Below, piece by piece: positions 43,581-52,756 of a stretch of DNA of 64,000 nt. Position 1 is the stretch's first letter, and each line of letters starts with the position of its first letter. The notes under the pieces are model-generated. The model saw only the letters and a program-made list of their open reading frames with translations. It was not told the DNA's origin and did not search any database. The DNA comes from an uncultured Clostridia bacterium. Its GTDB lineage: Bacteria > Bacillota > Clostridia > Oscillospirales > Oscillospiraceae. Made by a program: the position numbers and the translations under genes. The stretch is from NCBI GenBank assembly GCA_946187035.1, contig CAMHPQ010000001.1, forward strand, positions 62,001 to 126,000. Direction: 5' to 3'.

Positions 43581-43616
43581 TGCCCAAAAGCCTTGGTTTT
43601 CAAGGCTTTTTGGCAT
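43581..43616. terminator. terminator-like hairpin after the transposase
   Basis: TGCCCAAAAGCCTTG pairs with CAAGGCTTTTTGGCA around GTTTT, followed by AAAAAG. The hairpin is strong but the T-tract lies within the stem. Confidence 0.6.
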
Positions 43617-43689
43617 AAAAAGAGGGAGCCGAACTGAATCAGTCCAAATAAACTGTTCACAATTTCGGCTCCACTCCGATTTCACACAA

Positions 43690-44610
43690 TCACTTTTTTA
43701 TAGGTGCGTTCATTATCATTGCGCTTCCCATATGGTTTTCAACAATCTTCACAGCATTCGATATAGAGAATGTGTGCATATAAGTATGATGGATTGTCAG
43801 AACACAATCTTGCAAGTCTTTACACCCATCGATTTCCTTCTTTTCAAGTTCTTCCAATGGAACAACAGCTATACCGAGGTCCTTACATTCATTGATGTGG
43901 ATATGCTTGGCATGAGTGAAGGTTTCTTTATAGCTTCCAAGTTTTTCGACTATCTTCTTCGCATCATCTTCAGGCTTTACATGCCCCGACAACATATTAG
44001 AGCATAACCATTGTATGACCATTTTATCAGACCAATCAATAGCTTTCTGACAGTCGCCTAAAAAAGTTGGATGATACTTGGAAATAATGACTTGCCATAG
44101 CGGCGCTGAAGAGGGTTCTGCTTTAATACTATTGATAGCATTTTGAAACTCCTCTATTACGCCAGCGCAAGACATACCTCCAAACTGAGGATCAATGGGA
44201 CCAATATTTGACTGTTTTCCCATAACTATCTCTTTGCAGGACAATGCAATCATTGTTCCAGCAGACATAGCCATTTGAGGTATAAATGCTCTAATATCAT
44301 TCCCAAAAACTGCACGTAGATAATGGACAATTGATTCTGTTGCCGCTGTATTCCCGCCCGGTGTGTGCAGAATTAGATCCAACCCTTTTGTCTTATCCAA
44401 TCCATACACAGCTTGCATAAGAGCATTTTTATCATTGTCATCAATAGATACATTCTCATTAGGCTTCTGCAAGAATCCAGAATAGTAAGCGATGACATTG
44501 CGCCCAGTGTATTTATTCATGCTCGCAAGGTATTTTCGCCGAATAGTATCTAGCGGGTTTTCAACTCTCATTCCCTGAATTTCGTTCAAAACTTGTCCCC
44601 AGTTAGGCAT
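43690..44610 (-). CDS. SDH-type Clp-fold serine protease
   Basis: A 306-residue soluble protease of the Ser-Asp-His Clp-fold family (SppA/ClpP relatives). The segment DLILHTPGGNTAATESIVHYL forms the typical oxyanion-side strand, MSAGTMIALSC holds the likely nucleophile serine, NIGPIDPQFGG the aspartate, and THAKHIHINEC the histidine. It has no signal peptide or membrane anchor, unlike SppA. Such proteases occur in accessory and defence regions. It is alone in its unit and lies beside the IS3 element. Confidence 0.82.
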   Translation of the reverse strand: MPNWGQVLNEIQGMRVENPLDTIRRKYLASMNKYTGRNVIAYYSGFLQKPNENVSIDDNDKNALMQAVYGLDKTKGLDLILHTPGGNTAATESIVHYLRAVFGNDIRAFIPQMAMSAGTMIALSCKEIVMGKQSNIGPIDPQFGGMSCAGVIEEFQNAINSIKAEPSSAPLWQVIISKYHPTFLGDCQKAIDWSDKMVIQWLCSNMLSGHVKPEDDAKKIVEKLGSYKETFTHAKHIHINECKDLGIAVVPLEELEKKEIDGCKDLQDCVLTIHHTYMHTFSISNAVKIVENHMGSAMIMNAPIKK

Positions 44611-44842
44611 CTACGATAACCTCCATTACATTCACACGGTAATACCAATATTTTTATTATTAATGATAACTCACAACAACCTCAGCGTCTGGTCTATGAT
44701 CCACAGCTATTCCACATAATTATATCCTCAGTGCCGATGATTGGCAAGCAATATCTGTGCGCAACATGATATCAAACAGATGTGGTATTTGACTCGTCCT
44801 TGTGAACAGGAGTGCACGAAAGATTATTACTGATCAATCATA

Positions 44843-45940
44843 TCAATCATACTCATGCTCCACCCAGTACTCCTCGGCCTCATCGTAGTCGAAGAAATCA
44901 TCGTAATGATCATCATAGAAATCATCCGGGTTTGAATAGTCCGATGCACCGTACAGATCCCTGGAGTTACGTATCTTCCAACCAGAATAGTAGTATGAGC
45001 TGCTGGGTGTTGGAGTACTTGTGGGTACATTTGTATCCGTTGAGGATTGCCAGGAAGCGCTGCGCGGATCGATACCGAAAGGCGACTTGGTATGGTCTTC
45101 GATCGCAACGACCTTCCCCCCATTGCACCAGGCTGTGAAAAGCAGATAATCCATGGTGTTATAATAATTATAGGCAGTGACCGTGACTTCTCTCCCGTCT
45201 ATCTGCATCTGCTTTTTCCCGTGATACGAGTCTGCTGCCCCCATGCAAGTCAAATCGAGATCGTCTTCCGGCATCCCCACATATGGAAGCCCGACCGAAT
45301 AGTCCTCCGCTGTTTTAAAATAGATGGAAAGATGATCGACCAGCAAAAGATATGCCAACGCTGATGAAAGATCGACGTCCCGTACTGTGTCGTAATCGAT
45401 CTCACGGGCGTACATCATTGCATCTACATATTTCTTTTCATCTGCATATGCCCGCTGCGCATAGCACAGATTGAGAAGATCCTTTGAGCCACGCTGTTTG
45501 ATCAGGATTCCGGCTTTCTTAAAATGCTGAGCCGCTTCAAGTTCATCGCAGCCTTTGGGATTATTCCACAGCGCATCAAGGCCCTTTTTCATCTGATACT
45601 GTCCGTACTTGTGATTCGCAAAGGCAAAGACGATCACAATAACGAGAAACCACGCCAGTACGCGTGCAATGGTCTTATTTCGACGATCAGCACGTTCATC
45701 GTGATACACCGGCTCGGTGTCGACTGTCTCCTCCTCTGCAGATGTAGAAGGTTGGGTGGTCTTTGCCTCCGATGTCTTCGAAGATTGGCTCCGCCGACTG
45801 CGCCCCGTGAAAACAGGCCCGAATTCTTCTTTGCCCATGATATCTTCGTAAATCTGATGTTCAATCAGATCATCAGCAAAAGAATGACTTCGATCACTGT
45901 CCCAATCAAAAGATGACACTCGGCTCACCTCCTCCGGCAC
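44843..45940 (-). CDS. single-pass membrane protein, unknown
   Basis: A 365-residue protein with one transmembrane segment (ARVLAWFLVIVIVFAFANH) at about residues 92-110. The N-terminal cytoplasmic part is Ser/Thr/Glu-rich and low in complexity. The outer part starts with a helical, TPR-like stretch (GCDELEAAQHFKKAGILIKQ). The tail is unusual, with many Asp, Tyr and Ser residues (YSNPDDFYDDHYDDFFDYDE). I do not recognise a family. It lies downstream of the NUDIX gene on the same strand with only 35 bases between them, so it may belong to the same operon as the CBASS-like genes. Confidence 0.75.
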   Translation of the reverse strand: MPEEVSRVSSFDWDSDRSHSFADDLIEHQIYEDIMGKEEFGPVFTGRSRRSQSSKTSEAKTTQPSTSAEEETVDTEPVYHDERADRRNKTIARVLAWFLVIVIVFAFANHKYGQYQMKKGLDALWNNPKGCDELEAAQHFKKAGILIKQRGSKDLLNLCYAQRAYADEKKYVDAMMYAREIDYDTVRDVDLSSALAYLLLVDHLSIYFKTAEDYSVGLPYVGMPEDDLDLTCMGAADSYHGKKQMQIDGREVTVTAYNYYNTMDYLLFTAWCNGGKVVAIEDHTKSPFGIDPRSASWQSSTDTNVPTSTPTPSSSYYYSGWKIRNSRDLYGASDYSNPDDFYDDHYDDFFDYDEAEEYWVEHEYD

Positions 45941-45975
45941 ACAAGAATTGATTTCTCCGGTTCCACAGATACGAA

Positions 45976-46362
45976 CTATTTCAGGCTGGCCTTGATGAGC
46001 CCGATGATGGATAAGTCAGCTGGAAGCCAGTCGACGCTGTCAAGCTTCTCAACTTCCAGCCAGCGCGCCGCTTCATGTTCTTTCAGCACAGGTGTTCCGT
46101 CTGCGATCGTGCACCAGAAACACTGCATGCTGAGGTGAAATGTTGGGTAATCATACTCGATCGTAGTTAGATAATCTCCAACCGCAATCTCCGTATCAAG
46201 TTCTTCTCTAATCTCCCGCACAAGCGCCTGTTGCGGAGTTTCGCCCGGTTCAATCTTCCCGCCTGGGAACTCCCAACCATCCTTAAAATCGCCATATCCG
46301 CGCTGTGTCGCAAAGATCTTATCCCCGTCACGGATGATAGCGGCTACCACTTTTATTGTTCT
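45976..46362 (-). CDS. NUDIX hydrolase (MutT/8-oxo-dGTPase-like)
   Basis: A 128-residue NUDIX protein with an intact Nudix box, GKIEPGETPQQALVREIREE followed by LDTEI, and the MutT-like opening KVVAAIIRDGDKIFATQRG. It would hydrolyse nucleoside di- or triphosphate derivatives. The start at 46362 has AAGGG upstream; an earlier ATG at 46419 adds a non-conserved stretch. It is the nearest gene downstream of the HEPN-like and CBASS-like genes and may be cotranscribed with them. Confidence 0.88.
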   Translation of the reverse strand, partial: RTIKVVAAIIRDGDKIFATQRGYGDFKDGWEFPGGKIEPGETPQQALVREIREELDTEIAVGDYLTTIEYDYPTFHLSMQCFWCTIADGTPVLKEHEAARWLEVEKLDSVDWLPADLSIIGLIKASLK

Positions 46363-46423
46363 CATGTTTTCACCCTTAACACGAAAGCTCGATACCGTAA
46401 CGTTCATGCTATTGTTCATGCTA

Positions 46424-47371
46424 TTAATCCTTTTGAGAAGATACCTTCTGTCTTGTTCTTGAGCTAAACCATTTTATACACTCAGGATTATATATCTCCT
46501 CCCACGCTTTTTTGTACTCAATATAAGCTTCTTCAGCTTCCTTTTTGTTTTTATGGAGCATTTTACGGGTGTCTTCCAGCATAACACAATGTACAATTGA
46601 ACCTTCGCTTTTATATATAAACGTTCCTTCTTTTTCATTAAAAGGATATTTTTTCACAACACTTTCAAACATTGTTGCGCTATTCTCTAAAGGATTATTC
46701 ACCTCAAGCCAGAATTGATAATATATTAACAGCAAGACATACACATATTCTGCAAGACTATATACTAAAGATAAGGACGGCACGCCATGATTAATCATAT
46801 TTATTTCTTCAATAATTTCTTGGTACTCTTGCTTCATTGCTGAATTATGACGAAAATGCGGTTTATTCTTTATCTGAATTAGATCGAAACAAAATGATCC
46901 TTTCCCATCTCCAACACTTACAGGAATGTGACCGTGTTGAGAAAAATCTCTCATTTTTGATAAGAATCTAAATGAAAAAACGCTATCATATTTTTCAGAT
47001 GCAAATTTTTTCCATCGCTTATACTCATCAGCATCTGGAAAACTTATCTTGAAGCAGTTCTCCATTGCATCACATAGTGATTTTCCAGACGAAAGAATAT
47101 TTGTAACCAGAGCGTTGATAGCATAAAAATCGCGTTCATAGTCAACAACAGGACTACTTTTACACACTGTGGTTCCGTTCGCATAAAGTGTATACTCTTT
47201 ATGAAGTGCATTTAAATTAAAACGTAACATCCCATACAGATGTTGGATTTCCTGTACTTCTCTAGTAAGCTCGACATGGTATTCTATTATATCCAAGTCA
47301 TACTGTTCCAAATCCACAAAGTTTGGAATATCAGCATCTACACTTAAAGGGATGAATCTTTCTGTGTCCAT
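46424..47371 (-). CDS. unknown protein with a possible HEPN RxxxxH motif
   Basis: A 315-residue, mainly helical, soluble protein. At residues 141-146 it has RDFSQH followed by GHIPV, an RxxxxH pattern in the context (leading MRDFSQHG) that HEPN-domain ribonucleases use. No other catalytic pattern is visible. Many Lys and Glu residues lie in the last 100. It follows the Cap15-like effector gene on the same strand. If HEPN, it could act as an RNase in an abortive-infection system, but one motif is weak evidence. A+T-rich codon use matches its neighbours and not the metabolic genes. Confidence 0.6.
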   Translation of the reverse strand: MDTERFIPLSVDADIPNFVDLEQYDLDIIEYHVELTREVQEIQHLYGMLRFNLNALHKEYTLYANGTTVCKSSPVVDYERDFYAINALVTNILSSGKSLCDAMENCFKISFPDADEYKRWKKFASEKYDSVFSFRFLSKMRDFSQHGHIPVSVGDGKGSFCFDLIQIKNKPHFRHNSAMKQEYQEIIEEINMINHGVPSLSLVYSLAEYVYVLLLIYYQFWLEVNNPLENSATMFESVVKKYPFNEKEGTFIYKSEGSIVHCVMLEDTRKMLHKNKKEAEEAYIEYKKAWEEIYNPECIKWFSSRTRQKVSSQKD

Positions 47372-47530
47372 GGTTTTCTCCTAATTGGATTGATATATCA
47401 CAACGTCCTAATATCAATAATCTCCCAATCCTTAAAGATGGCAGTATTGCTATCATAGGTATCGCCAGTTAGACTTGAATTTTCTAAAGCTATACAACTC
47501 CAGATGCGACAAGATCATTGCTTCTTCTCC

Positions 47531-48130
47531 TTACTTTTCTGATACTGCCCAGAAATCCATCGATCCTCTCGAAAGTCTGCCAGTATAGTAATTTCCTGTT
47601 AAATGCTTTGGATCATCAACCTTTAACATTGCAGTCCCATAGTGTATTGCACTTCTGTTCTGCAGTTCTGCCCTTGGCGTGTTCTCATACGTATAAATAA
47701 GCTGATTCTCGTTGTTCGTCTCAATAATTGTTGCAGTAATAGAATTGCTTGAGCTTTCCGCTGTTCCAAGCTTCACAACCACTTTCAAAAAAGTCTGGAT
47801 AATAATTATTTGGGAGTCACGCTCTTGTTCTTTACCTTCCCAAATGAATCTAATCTTCCCCTTATATTTTTTCTCTAAAACAGGCATTCCACCTGCCAGG
47901 AAATTCAGAGGTTTCCATTTCCATCCCCATTTATTGAATACTGCCATTACTATAGCACTGGTGCCGATTGCTTCTCCAGCATAGCCAAAAAACGTATAGA
48001 ATCCCTTTATCAATTCAGCATTTTGTTTAATTTGCGCGATTTCGCTCCACCCGATCAAACAACGTAGCACAAATATAATGAGAACGCTCCACAAGCTCAT
48101 GTTCATAAATTTTTTTGCAGTTTCATTCAT
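47531..48130 (-). CDS. Cap15-like CBASS effector (2TM beta-barrel)
   Basis: A 199-residue membrane protein. Two transmembrane segments (about 12-30, LWSVLIIFVLRCLIGW, and 43-65, GFYTFFGYAGEAIGTSAIVM) are followed by a basic turn (FNKWGWKWKP) and a beta-rich domain of about 120 residues ending DFWAVSEK. This is the layout of the SMODS-associated 2TM-beta (S-2TMbeta, Cap15) effectors, where the barrel binds a cyclic nucleotide and the protein then damages the membrane. It lies 9 bases after a CD-NTase gene on the same strand, as expected. The call rests on topology and context. Confidence 0.75.
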   Translation of the reverse strand: MNETAKKFMNMSLWSVLIIFVLRCLIGWSEIAQIKQNAELIKGFYTFFGYAGEAIGTSAIVMAVFNKWGWKWKPLNFLAGGMPVLEKKYKGKIRFIWEGKEQERDSQIIIIQTFLKVVVKLGTAESSSNSITATIIETNNENQLIYTYENTPRAELQNRSAIHYGTAMLKVDDPKHLTGNYYTGRLSRGSMDFWAVSEK

Positions 48131-48139
48131 AACTAATAC

Positions 48140-49033
48140 TCAATATTCAAGATAGTTCCATGCATCGTACAGCCATTGCTTTACATCCTGATCGTCCCAC
48201 TTCCGTCCACGGAAAAGATACAACATTTCACTGACTTCTCCCCACTCTACATGCTTTCCATCTTTGATAGCATTATAAAGATAAATGATAGCTTGTTTCA
48301 CGGTTTCTGTCCAAGTATTGTACCCAATAATGACACTATCTGGGGTGTTCCATATAAGGCATTCGATGAGAAACGATGTGATTTTATCTCCATCAGTTAT
48401 TCCTACATCTACCATCTCATTCTTTATATGCTTCATGATACGGATAAGCTTTTTGTACTTGTAGCTTGTACGTAGATTCTTTGATTTCCCATGTTCGATA
48501 TGGACCTTTGGAAAATTAATTACTTCTTTATTTTCTTTTGAATACAACTTAGTGCCTTCTACATAATTCCAACTATCATAGCTGTTATTGTATTTGTAGT
48601 TACGATACTGAAATGCTGGTACCACATCCGCTCGCACATGATATGTATTCTCGCGGACTTTCAAAGATTTATTTCCATCTGTTACATACTGCCATCCAAA
48701 TTTATCCTGCAAGGCCTCTTTGACAAGATCTCGGTATCTGTTGAACTCTACTGTCCCAGGCAAAAAATTATAATCTTCTCCGGTTTTGCCGCTTGGAAGG
48801 TCATAATAAAACGTGGTCTTTAGCATAATACATACATCAACATCACTATCAGTACGGACATTAGTATTATTCGCGAAAGAGCCCTGAATAAAAACCTCAT
48901 AGTCTAATTCCCTGAGTTCTTTGCAACCCTCAACGGCAACTTTTATCATTTTTATGGTGTTCTCCGCTCTCTGCTCTTCAGTTTTTGAGAGCGGAGCAGT
49001 CCAGGCTTGTAATTGCTGTTCAGTGTATTTCAT
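48140..49033 (-). CDS. CD-NTase (SMODS-type cyclic oligonucleotide synthase) B
   Basis: A 297-residue nucleotidyltransferase of the cGAS/DncV-like (CD-NTase) type. The nucleotide-binding GS lies at residues 51-52 in QGSFANNTNVRTDSDVDV, with the metal-binding pair D64 and D66, and the third acidic residue D136 in RADVVPA. All three are intact, so the enzyme should be active. The C-terminal half is helical (KLIRIMKHIKNEM...). On infection such enzymes make a cyclic di- or trinucleotide that triggers the effector encoded next to them. It is upstream of the Cap15-like gene by 9 bases. Confidence 0.88.
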   Translation of the reverse strand: MKYTEQQLQAWTAPLSKTEEQRAENTIKMIKVAVEGCKELRELDYEVFIQGSFANNTNVRTDSDVDVCIMLKTTFYYDLPSGKTGEDYNFLPGTVEFNRYRDLVKEALQDKFGWQYVTDGNKSLKVRENTYHVRADVVPAFQYRNYKYNNSYDSWNYVEGTKLYSKENKEVINFPKVHIEHGKSKNLRTSYKYKKLIRIMKHIKNEMVDVGITDGDKITSFLIECLIWNTPDSVIIGYNTWTETVKQAIIYLYNAIKDGKHVEWGEVSEMLYLFRGRKWDDQDVKQWLYDAWNYLEY

Positions 49034-49138
49034 TTGCTCACCTTCTATAGATAAACTCCTCTTTTTCTACAATTAATAGACTCGTATTTCATAAATACAA
49101 TCGTAACATCTTCACATATTCTTACACAATCGGCTCCC

Positions 49139-50125
49139 TTACACAAACTGATAAAAATCCTTCAATTGAAATAGGAAGCTGCACAAATTGCTCTTAACCG
49201 TTTCGTCCTTACATAGTGGTTTAATCCCATTTGCTTCCTTATAGCTCATAAATTCGCCTCGAACGGAGATAAGATGTTCAATTAGCTTATCAAATGCAAA
49301 CACCTTTCTAGTTCCGCTACAATTTCGTAAATACCAAACGTCTTGTACATTCCACAACAGAGACTCCAAAAGGAAAGAACTAACATTATTGGCTTTTGAG
49401 CAAGCTGAGATATTTTGACTATCCTGCATAATATAGCGCATTTTTTTCATAATGCGCACCATTTTTTTGTAGTAATAGTAGGTGGCCACATTTTTTTCGC
49501 GGCCGTTTTTTATATGCTGCTCGGGATAGTTGATGATTATTTCGCCTACATCCGGAGTAATTACAATTCCTGCAACATAATTACTAGGGTCCTTATTGTA
49601 GTCACTCCGATAATCTCTATAACGTCTACAAGGCACCGTATCTGCGTCTTTTCTTGTAGCATTTCCATGGACTTTTATAGATTTATTTTTTCGCTCAACA
49701 CTACTGCCAAATACTCTTTCAAGACATTCTTGTACTTCATCCTTAAAAGTTGTAGTAGACTCGTCTGCTTTCACGAACTTATAGTCAGCGTTAGTCTGCG
49801 GGCGAATTGGATCTTTGCGGTATTCCACGCTAAATGTTTCTTCTTGGACTACTGCAATATCAACATCACTGTTTCTTCTTACATTTGTGTTATTAGCATA
49901 GGATCCTTGCACAAACAGTTTAATCTGCCGCCCGTTATTATGCTTCATTTGAAGCGAATAGGAATATGTATCAGAATAAAGTGGTGAAATACCATTTCCC
50001 GCATCAAAAAAGCCCAAGCTTTTAAGCGCATTCCCAACCGACCCAATTGCGTTTTTACACTGCCGATCCTCTTCCTCGCTCAATGGCTTGGAGTACTCAT
50101 CCAACATACTTTCTGTAAATATCAT
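49139..50125 (-). CDS. CD-NTase (SMODS-type cyclic oligonucleotide synthase) A
   Basis: A 328-residue second CD-NTase, clearly related to but distinct from the one downstream. GS is at residues 74-75 in QGSYANNTNVRRNSDVDI, with D87 and D89, and the third aspartate D162 in KDADTVPC. So this copy is also complete. An insertion (GNGISPLYSDTYSYSL) before the catalytic strand is not in copy B. It is the first gene of the unit, 105 bases upstream of copy B. No cap-type ancillary genes for ubiquitin-like conjugation are nearby, so the system would be type I CBASS. Confidence 0.88.
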   Translation of the reverse strand: MIFTESMLDEYSKPLSEEEDRQCKNAIGSVGNALKSLGFFDAGNGISPLYSDTYSYSLQMKHNNGRQIKLFVQGSYANNTNVRRNSDVDIAVVQEETFSVEYRKDPIRPQTNADYKFVKADESTTTFKDEVQECLERVFGSSVERKNKSIKVHGNATRKDADTVPCRRYRDYRSDYNKDPSNYVAGIVITPDVGEIIINYPEQHIKNGREKNVATYYYYKKMVRIMKKMRYIMQDSQNISACSKANNVSSFLLESLLWNVQDVWYLRNCSGTRKVFAFDKLIEHLISVRGEFMSYKEANGIKPLCKDETVKSNLCSFLFQLKDFYQFV

Positions 50126-50350
50126 TTATTCTCCATTTCCTGCATCGTTCAATCAACGCATATTGAATCTTGCCTTATCATGGGCACTATACTTACTCCC
50201 GCCCTGCTGTTTGCCACATGAATTCTCCATTTTTATTACACGTGCGAGATGATGTTGTTCACATCATCTCGCATTTTTTAGTTCATGAATCGTTTATTAC
50301 TCTGCACTTTCTACAAAAAATACCCTGTGTCTTATACTTTTACTTTCAAA

Positions 50351-50791
50351 TCACGGATTTGTGATCGTCTTGGTGCCGGTTTGATAAGTCTTTGTACCAA
50401 TCCCACCGCTGCTATTTTTAGCGTAGAAAATTACAACAGCATAGTAACTTCCAGCACCTACATAGATGGTCTCAGTGTCGCCATGATATGACGTATTGCT
50501 TGCCATCATGCCGCTTCTACCAGAATCACCAGAATGGATGGTCGTCACATAGGTTCCGTTGCTTTTATAAATTGAAATTGAAGTTGCGCCCAGTCTTGCC
50601 ATAGTTGCAGTCCCAGTAACATCAAAACTGACTTTCAAGTTTCCACTTCCGCCATTGATTACTCTCGCAGAATACTCTGCAATATAGGCACTTGCATCTG
50701 GAGAATCAGGCGGAATATATGCTGCCATCGCACCAACGTTTAAGAATGCCATAATCACAAGAATCATAGCCAATAGTTTTTTAGTTTTCAT
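50351..50791 (-). CDS. small secreted protein, DUF6147-like
   Basis: A 146-residue protein with a signal peptide (KTKKLLAMILVIMAFLNVGAMA) and a mature beta-rich part (AYIPPDSPDASAYIAEYSAR ... GSYYAVVIFYAKNSSGGIGT) with repeated SG/TG turns. It is like the DUF6147 small exported proteins of clostridia. It directly follows the anti-sigma-like gene (3-base gap), so it may be controlled by that sigma factor. Function unknown. Confidence 0.65.
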   Translation of the reverse strand: MKTKKLLAMILVIMAFLNVGAMAAYIPPDSPDASAYIAEYSARVINGGSGNLKVSFDVTGTATMARLGATSISIYKSNGTYVTTIHSGDSGRSGMMASNTSYHGDTETIYVGAGSYYAVVIFYAKNSSGGIGTKTYQTGTKTITNP

Positions 50792-50794
50792 TTA

Positions 50795-51673
50795 TCATTC
50801 TCCTCGTATCGAATCTAATATTGTAATTAGCTCCTCACGAGACGAGACATTCAGAATTGAGCACTCAATATTACCTTTGATCCATTTAGCATTAAATAAT
50901 CCCTCGTTTTCAGCAATATAATATGTTTGGCCATTAGCACCCTCGTACTCTTCCTGGTTATCCAAGTCTTTTTGAACTTCTGCTGAAGAGTCTCTCTCCT
51001 TCCAGAATCGATACTGGAGCATGATTGAATCATCCTCATTTTGAAGATGGCAAAAAAACACAGTCACATCTTCTCGATCATCAACTTTGTTCAAAACTGG
51101 CTGGTAACCTTCCGGGATGTAGTGCGGTAGGAATTGCACTTCTGTAATCTCATACTCCAAGAAGTTATTATACAATTCTTGTAGTTGCTCTGGGATTACA
51201 GTATCGTCCCACTCTTCGCCGTTCCTATCAAACCCAAACGTCTCCTTTGTCCACTCAATAAAAGCGGTCCAAAAACTCGTTCCCTGGGCAGTAGGAATGA
51301 AGGTCCCTGCAGCAAAGATTACGATCATAACTGCCGCAGCAATCCCAGCGACTTTGGCGAAGGATCTGCGCTTCGGACGCAAAGGCTCTACAGTATGTTC
51401 ATTTTTGTTGTCCATCTCGTGTTCTTTTTTCGAAGCCGTCTGACCTGCCTGCGGCAGGTGCTCATTCTTGACGGCCTCCCACGCAGCATCCAATTCTGGT
51501 GTCTGCGTATCTTCTGCTCGGGCCTCCAACACCTCCAATACAAGCAACACTGTATCTGTGCTGATCCGAGCTCCCGGCTCCATGCTGGCATCCAGAATTT
51601 CATTCAGTTCTTCCGTAGACATCTGCTCCAGCTCGGCACGGTCGGTCGGGTTAAAGTTGTCGTAGTTTGACAC
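50795..51673 (-). CDS. membrane anti-sigma-like protein (DUF4367 type)
   Basis: A 292-residue single-pass protein. The cytoplasmic N-terminal ~105 residues are acidic and helical with MSTEELNEILDASME, then one membrane segment (FAKVAGIAAAVMIVIFAAG) at about 105-125. The extracellular part resembles DUF4367 (ITEVQFLPHYIPEGYQPV). This is the layout of ECF anti-sigma partners in clostridia. It is downstream of an ECF-like sigma factor (56-base gap) and would hold it inactive at the membrane. Confidence 0.8.
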   Translation of the reverse strand: MSNYDNFNPTDRAELEQMSTEELNEILDASMEPGARISTDTVLLVLEVLEARAEDTQTPELDAAWEAVKNEHLPQAGQTASKKEHEMDNKNEHTVEPLRPKRRSFAKVAGIAAAVMIVIFAAGTFIPTAQGTSFWTAFIEWTKETFGFDRNGEEWDDTVIPEQLQELYNNFLEYEITEVQFLPHYIPEGYQPVLNKVDDREDVTVFFCHLQNEDDSIMLQYRFWKERDSSAEVQKDLDNQEEYEGANGQTYYIAENEGLFNAKWIKGNIECSILNVSSREELITILDSIRGE

Positions 51674-51729
51674 TTAGGTACCTCCTTCTGCCTTTTATAT
51701 GGCATTTCCCAGCAAGAAAGGGACTCAAT

Positions 51730-52224
51730 CTAGTCTTTTTCTTCAAAATAATTCTGTCGCAGTCGCTTGGTGGCCCGTTGCTTTCGTTTCTTCGCTGCTT
51801 CCTCAGATATCCCCAAACCTTCAGCGACTTCTTTTAAGGACCAACGCTGTACAATCGTCTTTTCAATTATTTCGAAATCATCCGGGTCTAGTAAATCACT
51901 GAATTCAGCAACATGGTAATCATCATAATGCACACCCTGGATTATCTCTGGATCCCCAGAGTTTCTCGCAAAGTCTTCCGCAATTTTCTCTCTCATATCC
52001 AAAATGGTTCGCCGCAGCACTTCCATGAGCCATGCCTGTGGTTTTTCGTGTGTTATTAACATGTCTACCCTCCTACAGGCAACCACCAGTGCGTTTTGCA
52101 CAGCATCCTCTGCCTGCTGCGGATCGTTCAAGTGCCGTCGCGCGTAGTAAAGCAATTTCCACTTCATCTCATGGTAGAGAGCATCTAAGAATTCTCTTTG
52201 CTCATGTTCCCGAGAGCCCGCCAT
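51730..52224 (-). CDS. ECF-type sigma-70 factor
   Basis: A 164-residue sigma-70 family factor. The region 2 signature (LLYYARRHLNDPQQAEDAVQ then NALVVACRR) and region 4 helix-turn-helix (WSLKEVAEGLGISEEAAKKR) are both present. The linker carries the acidic DLLDPDDFEI. Region 3 is missing, as in ECF factors. With the next gene it forms a sigma/anti-sigma pair, and probably controls the small secreted protein at 50351. The stimulus is unknown. Confidence 0.85.
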   Translation of the reverse strand: MAGSREHEQREFLDALYHEMKWKLLYYARRHLNDPQQAEDAVQNALVVACRRVDMLITHEKPQAWLMEVLRRTILDMREKIAEDFARNSGDPEIIQGVHYDDYHVAEFSDLLDPDDFEIIEKTIVQRWSLKEVAEGLGISEEAAKKRKQRATKRLRQNYFEEKD

Positions 52225-52459
52225 TCCAACACTTCCCTCTATGGTTTAGTGCTTAAATTCTACAGCATTCAGCATAAAATGGCAACTCAATTCCTGTTTT
52301 CTCAGTCCCTTTTCCTTAAATCGTAGCCATATTTTTATGGCATGTTGAATCAAAAGCGCAAGAATTCGCATACGAGTGAAAAAAGCTCCCATCAAGGAAG
52401 TGCGCTTCGTGGTTACACACTGTCGCACAAGCTAGAATTTTCTCAGAAAAAGTCGAAAG
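52225..52459. other. divergent intergenic region, nothing certain
   Basis: Between the ECF sigma gene and the XRE gene. No convincing promoter or RNA could be picked out by eye. Confidence 0.3.
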
Positions 52460-52474
52460 ATGGGGACGAGCTTG

Positions 52475-52756
52475 ATGAATGAGTACAAAGAGATAACCAA
52501 AAACTACCTTGCAGCATTTACCGACTCTCTTCGCGCAGATCGCAAACTGTCACAAGAGCGCATGGCGGAACAGCTTCGAATATCATGCCGAGCATACGGT
52601 GACCTGGAACGCGGAAAATATTGTTTTTCTTCTATTGCGCTGATGTTCCTGCTAGGTATGTTAAAGCAAGACGAAATGAACGCTTTCCTGTTTGGCTTTC
52701 AGGCACAGGTCGACATTTTGGAGAATCAAGATGGAAACAACAGATTATATGAATAA
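52475..52756 (+). CDS. XRE-type HTH protein
   Basis: A 93-residue protein with a helix-turn-helix of the XRE type (LRADRKLSQERMAEQLRISC then RAYGDLERGKYCFSSI). It has the usual short C-terminal helical tail. An in-frame ATG at 52460 is also possible; neither has a strong ribosome site. Its last 26 bases overlap the start of the Spo0A-C gene. Probably a transcription regulator acting with that protein. Confidence 0.78.
   Translation: MNEYKEITKNYLAAFTDSLRADRKLSQERMAEQLRISCRAYGDLERGKYCFSSIALMFLLGMLKQDEMNAFLFGFQAQVDILENQDGNNRLYE

Noticed and set aside
42336-43616. Exact IS boundaries with terminal inverted repeats.
   Set aside because: No convincing pair of inverted ends could be matched by eye, so only the transposase gene is called.
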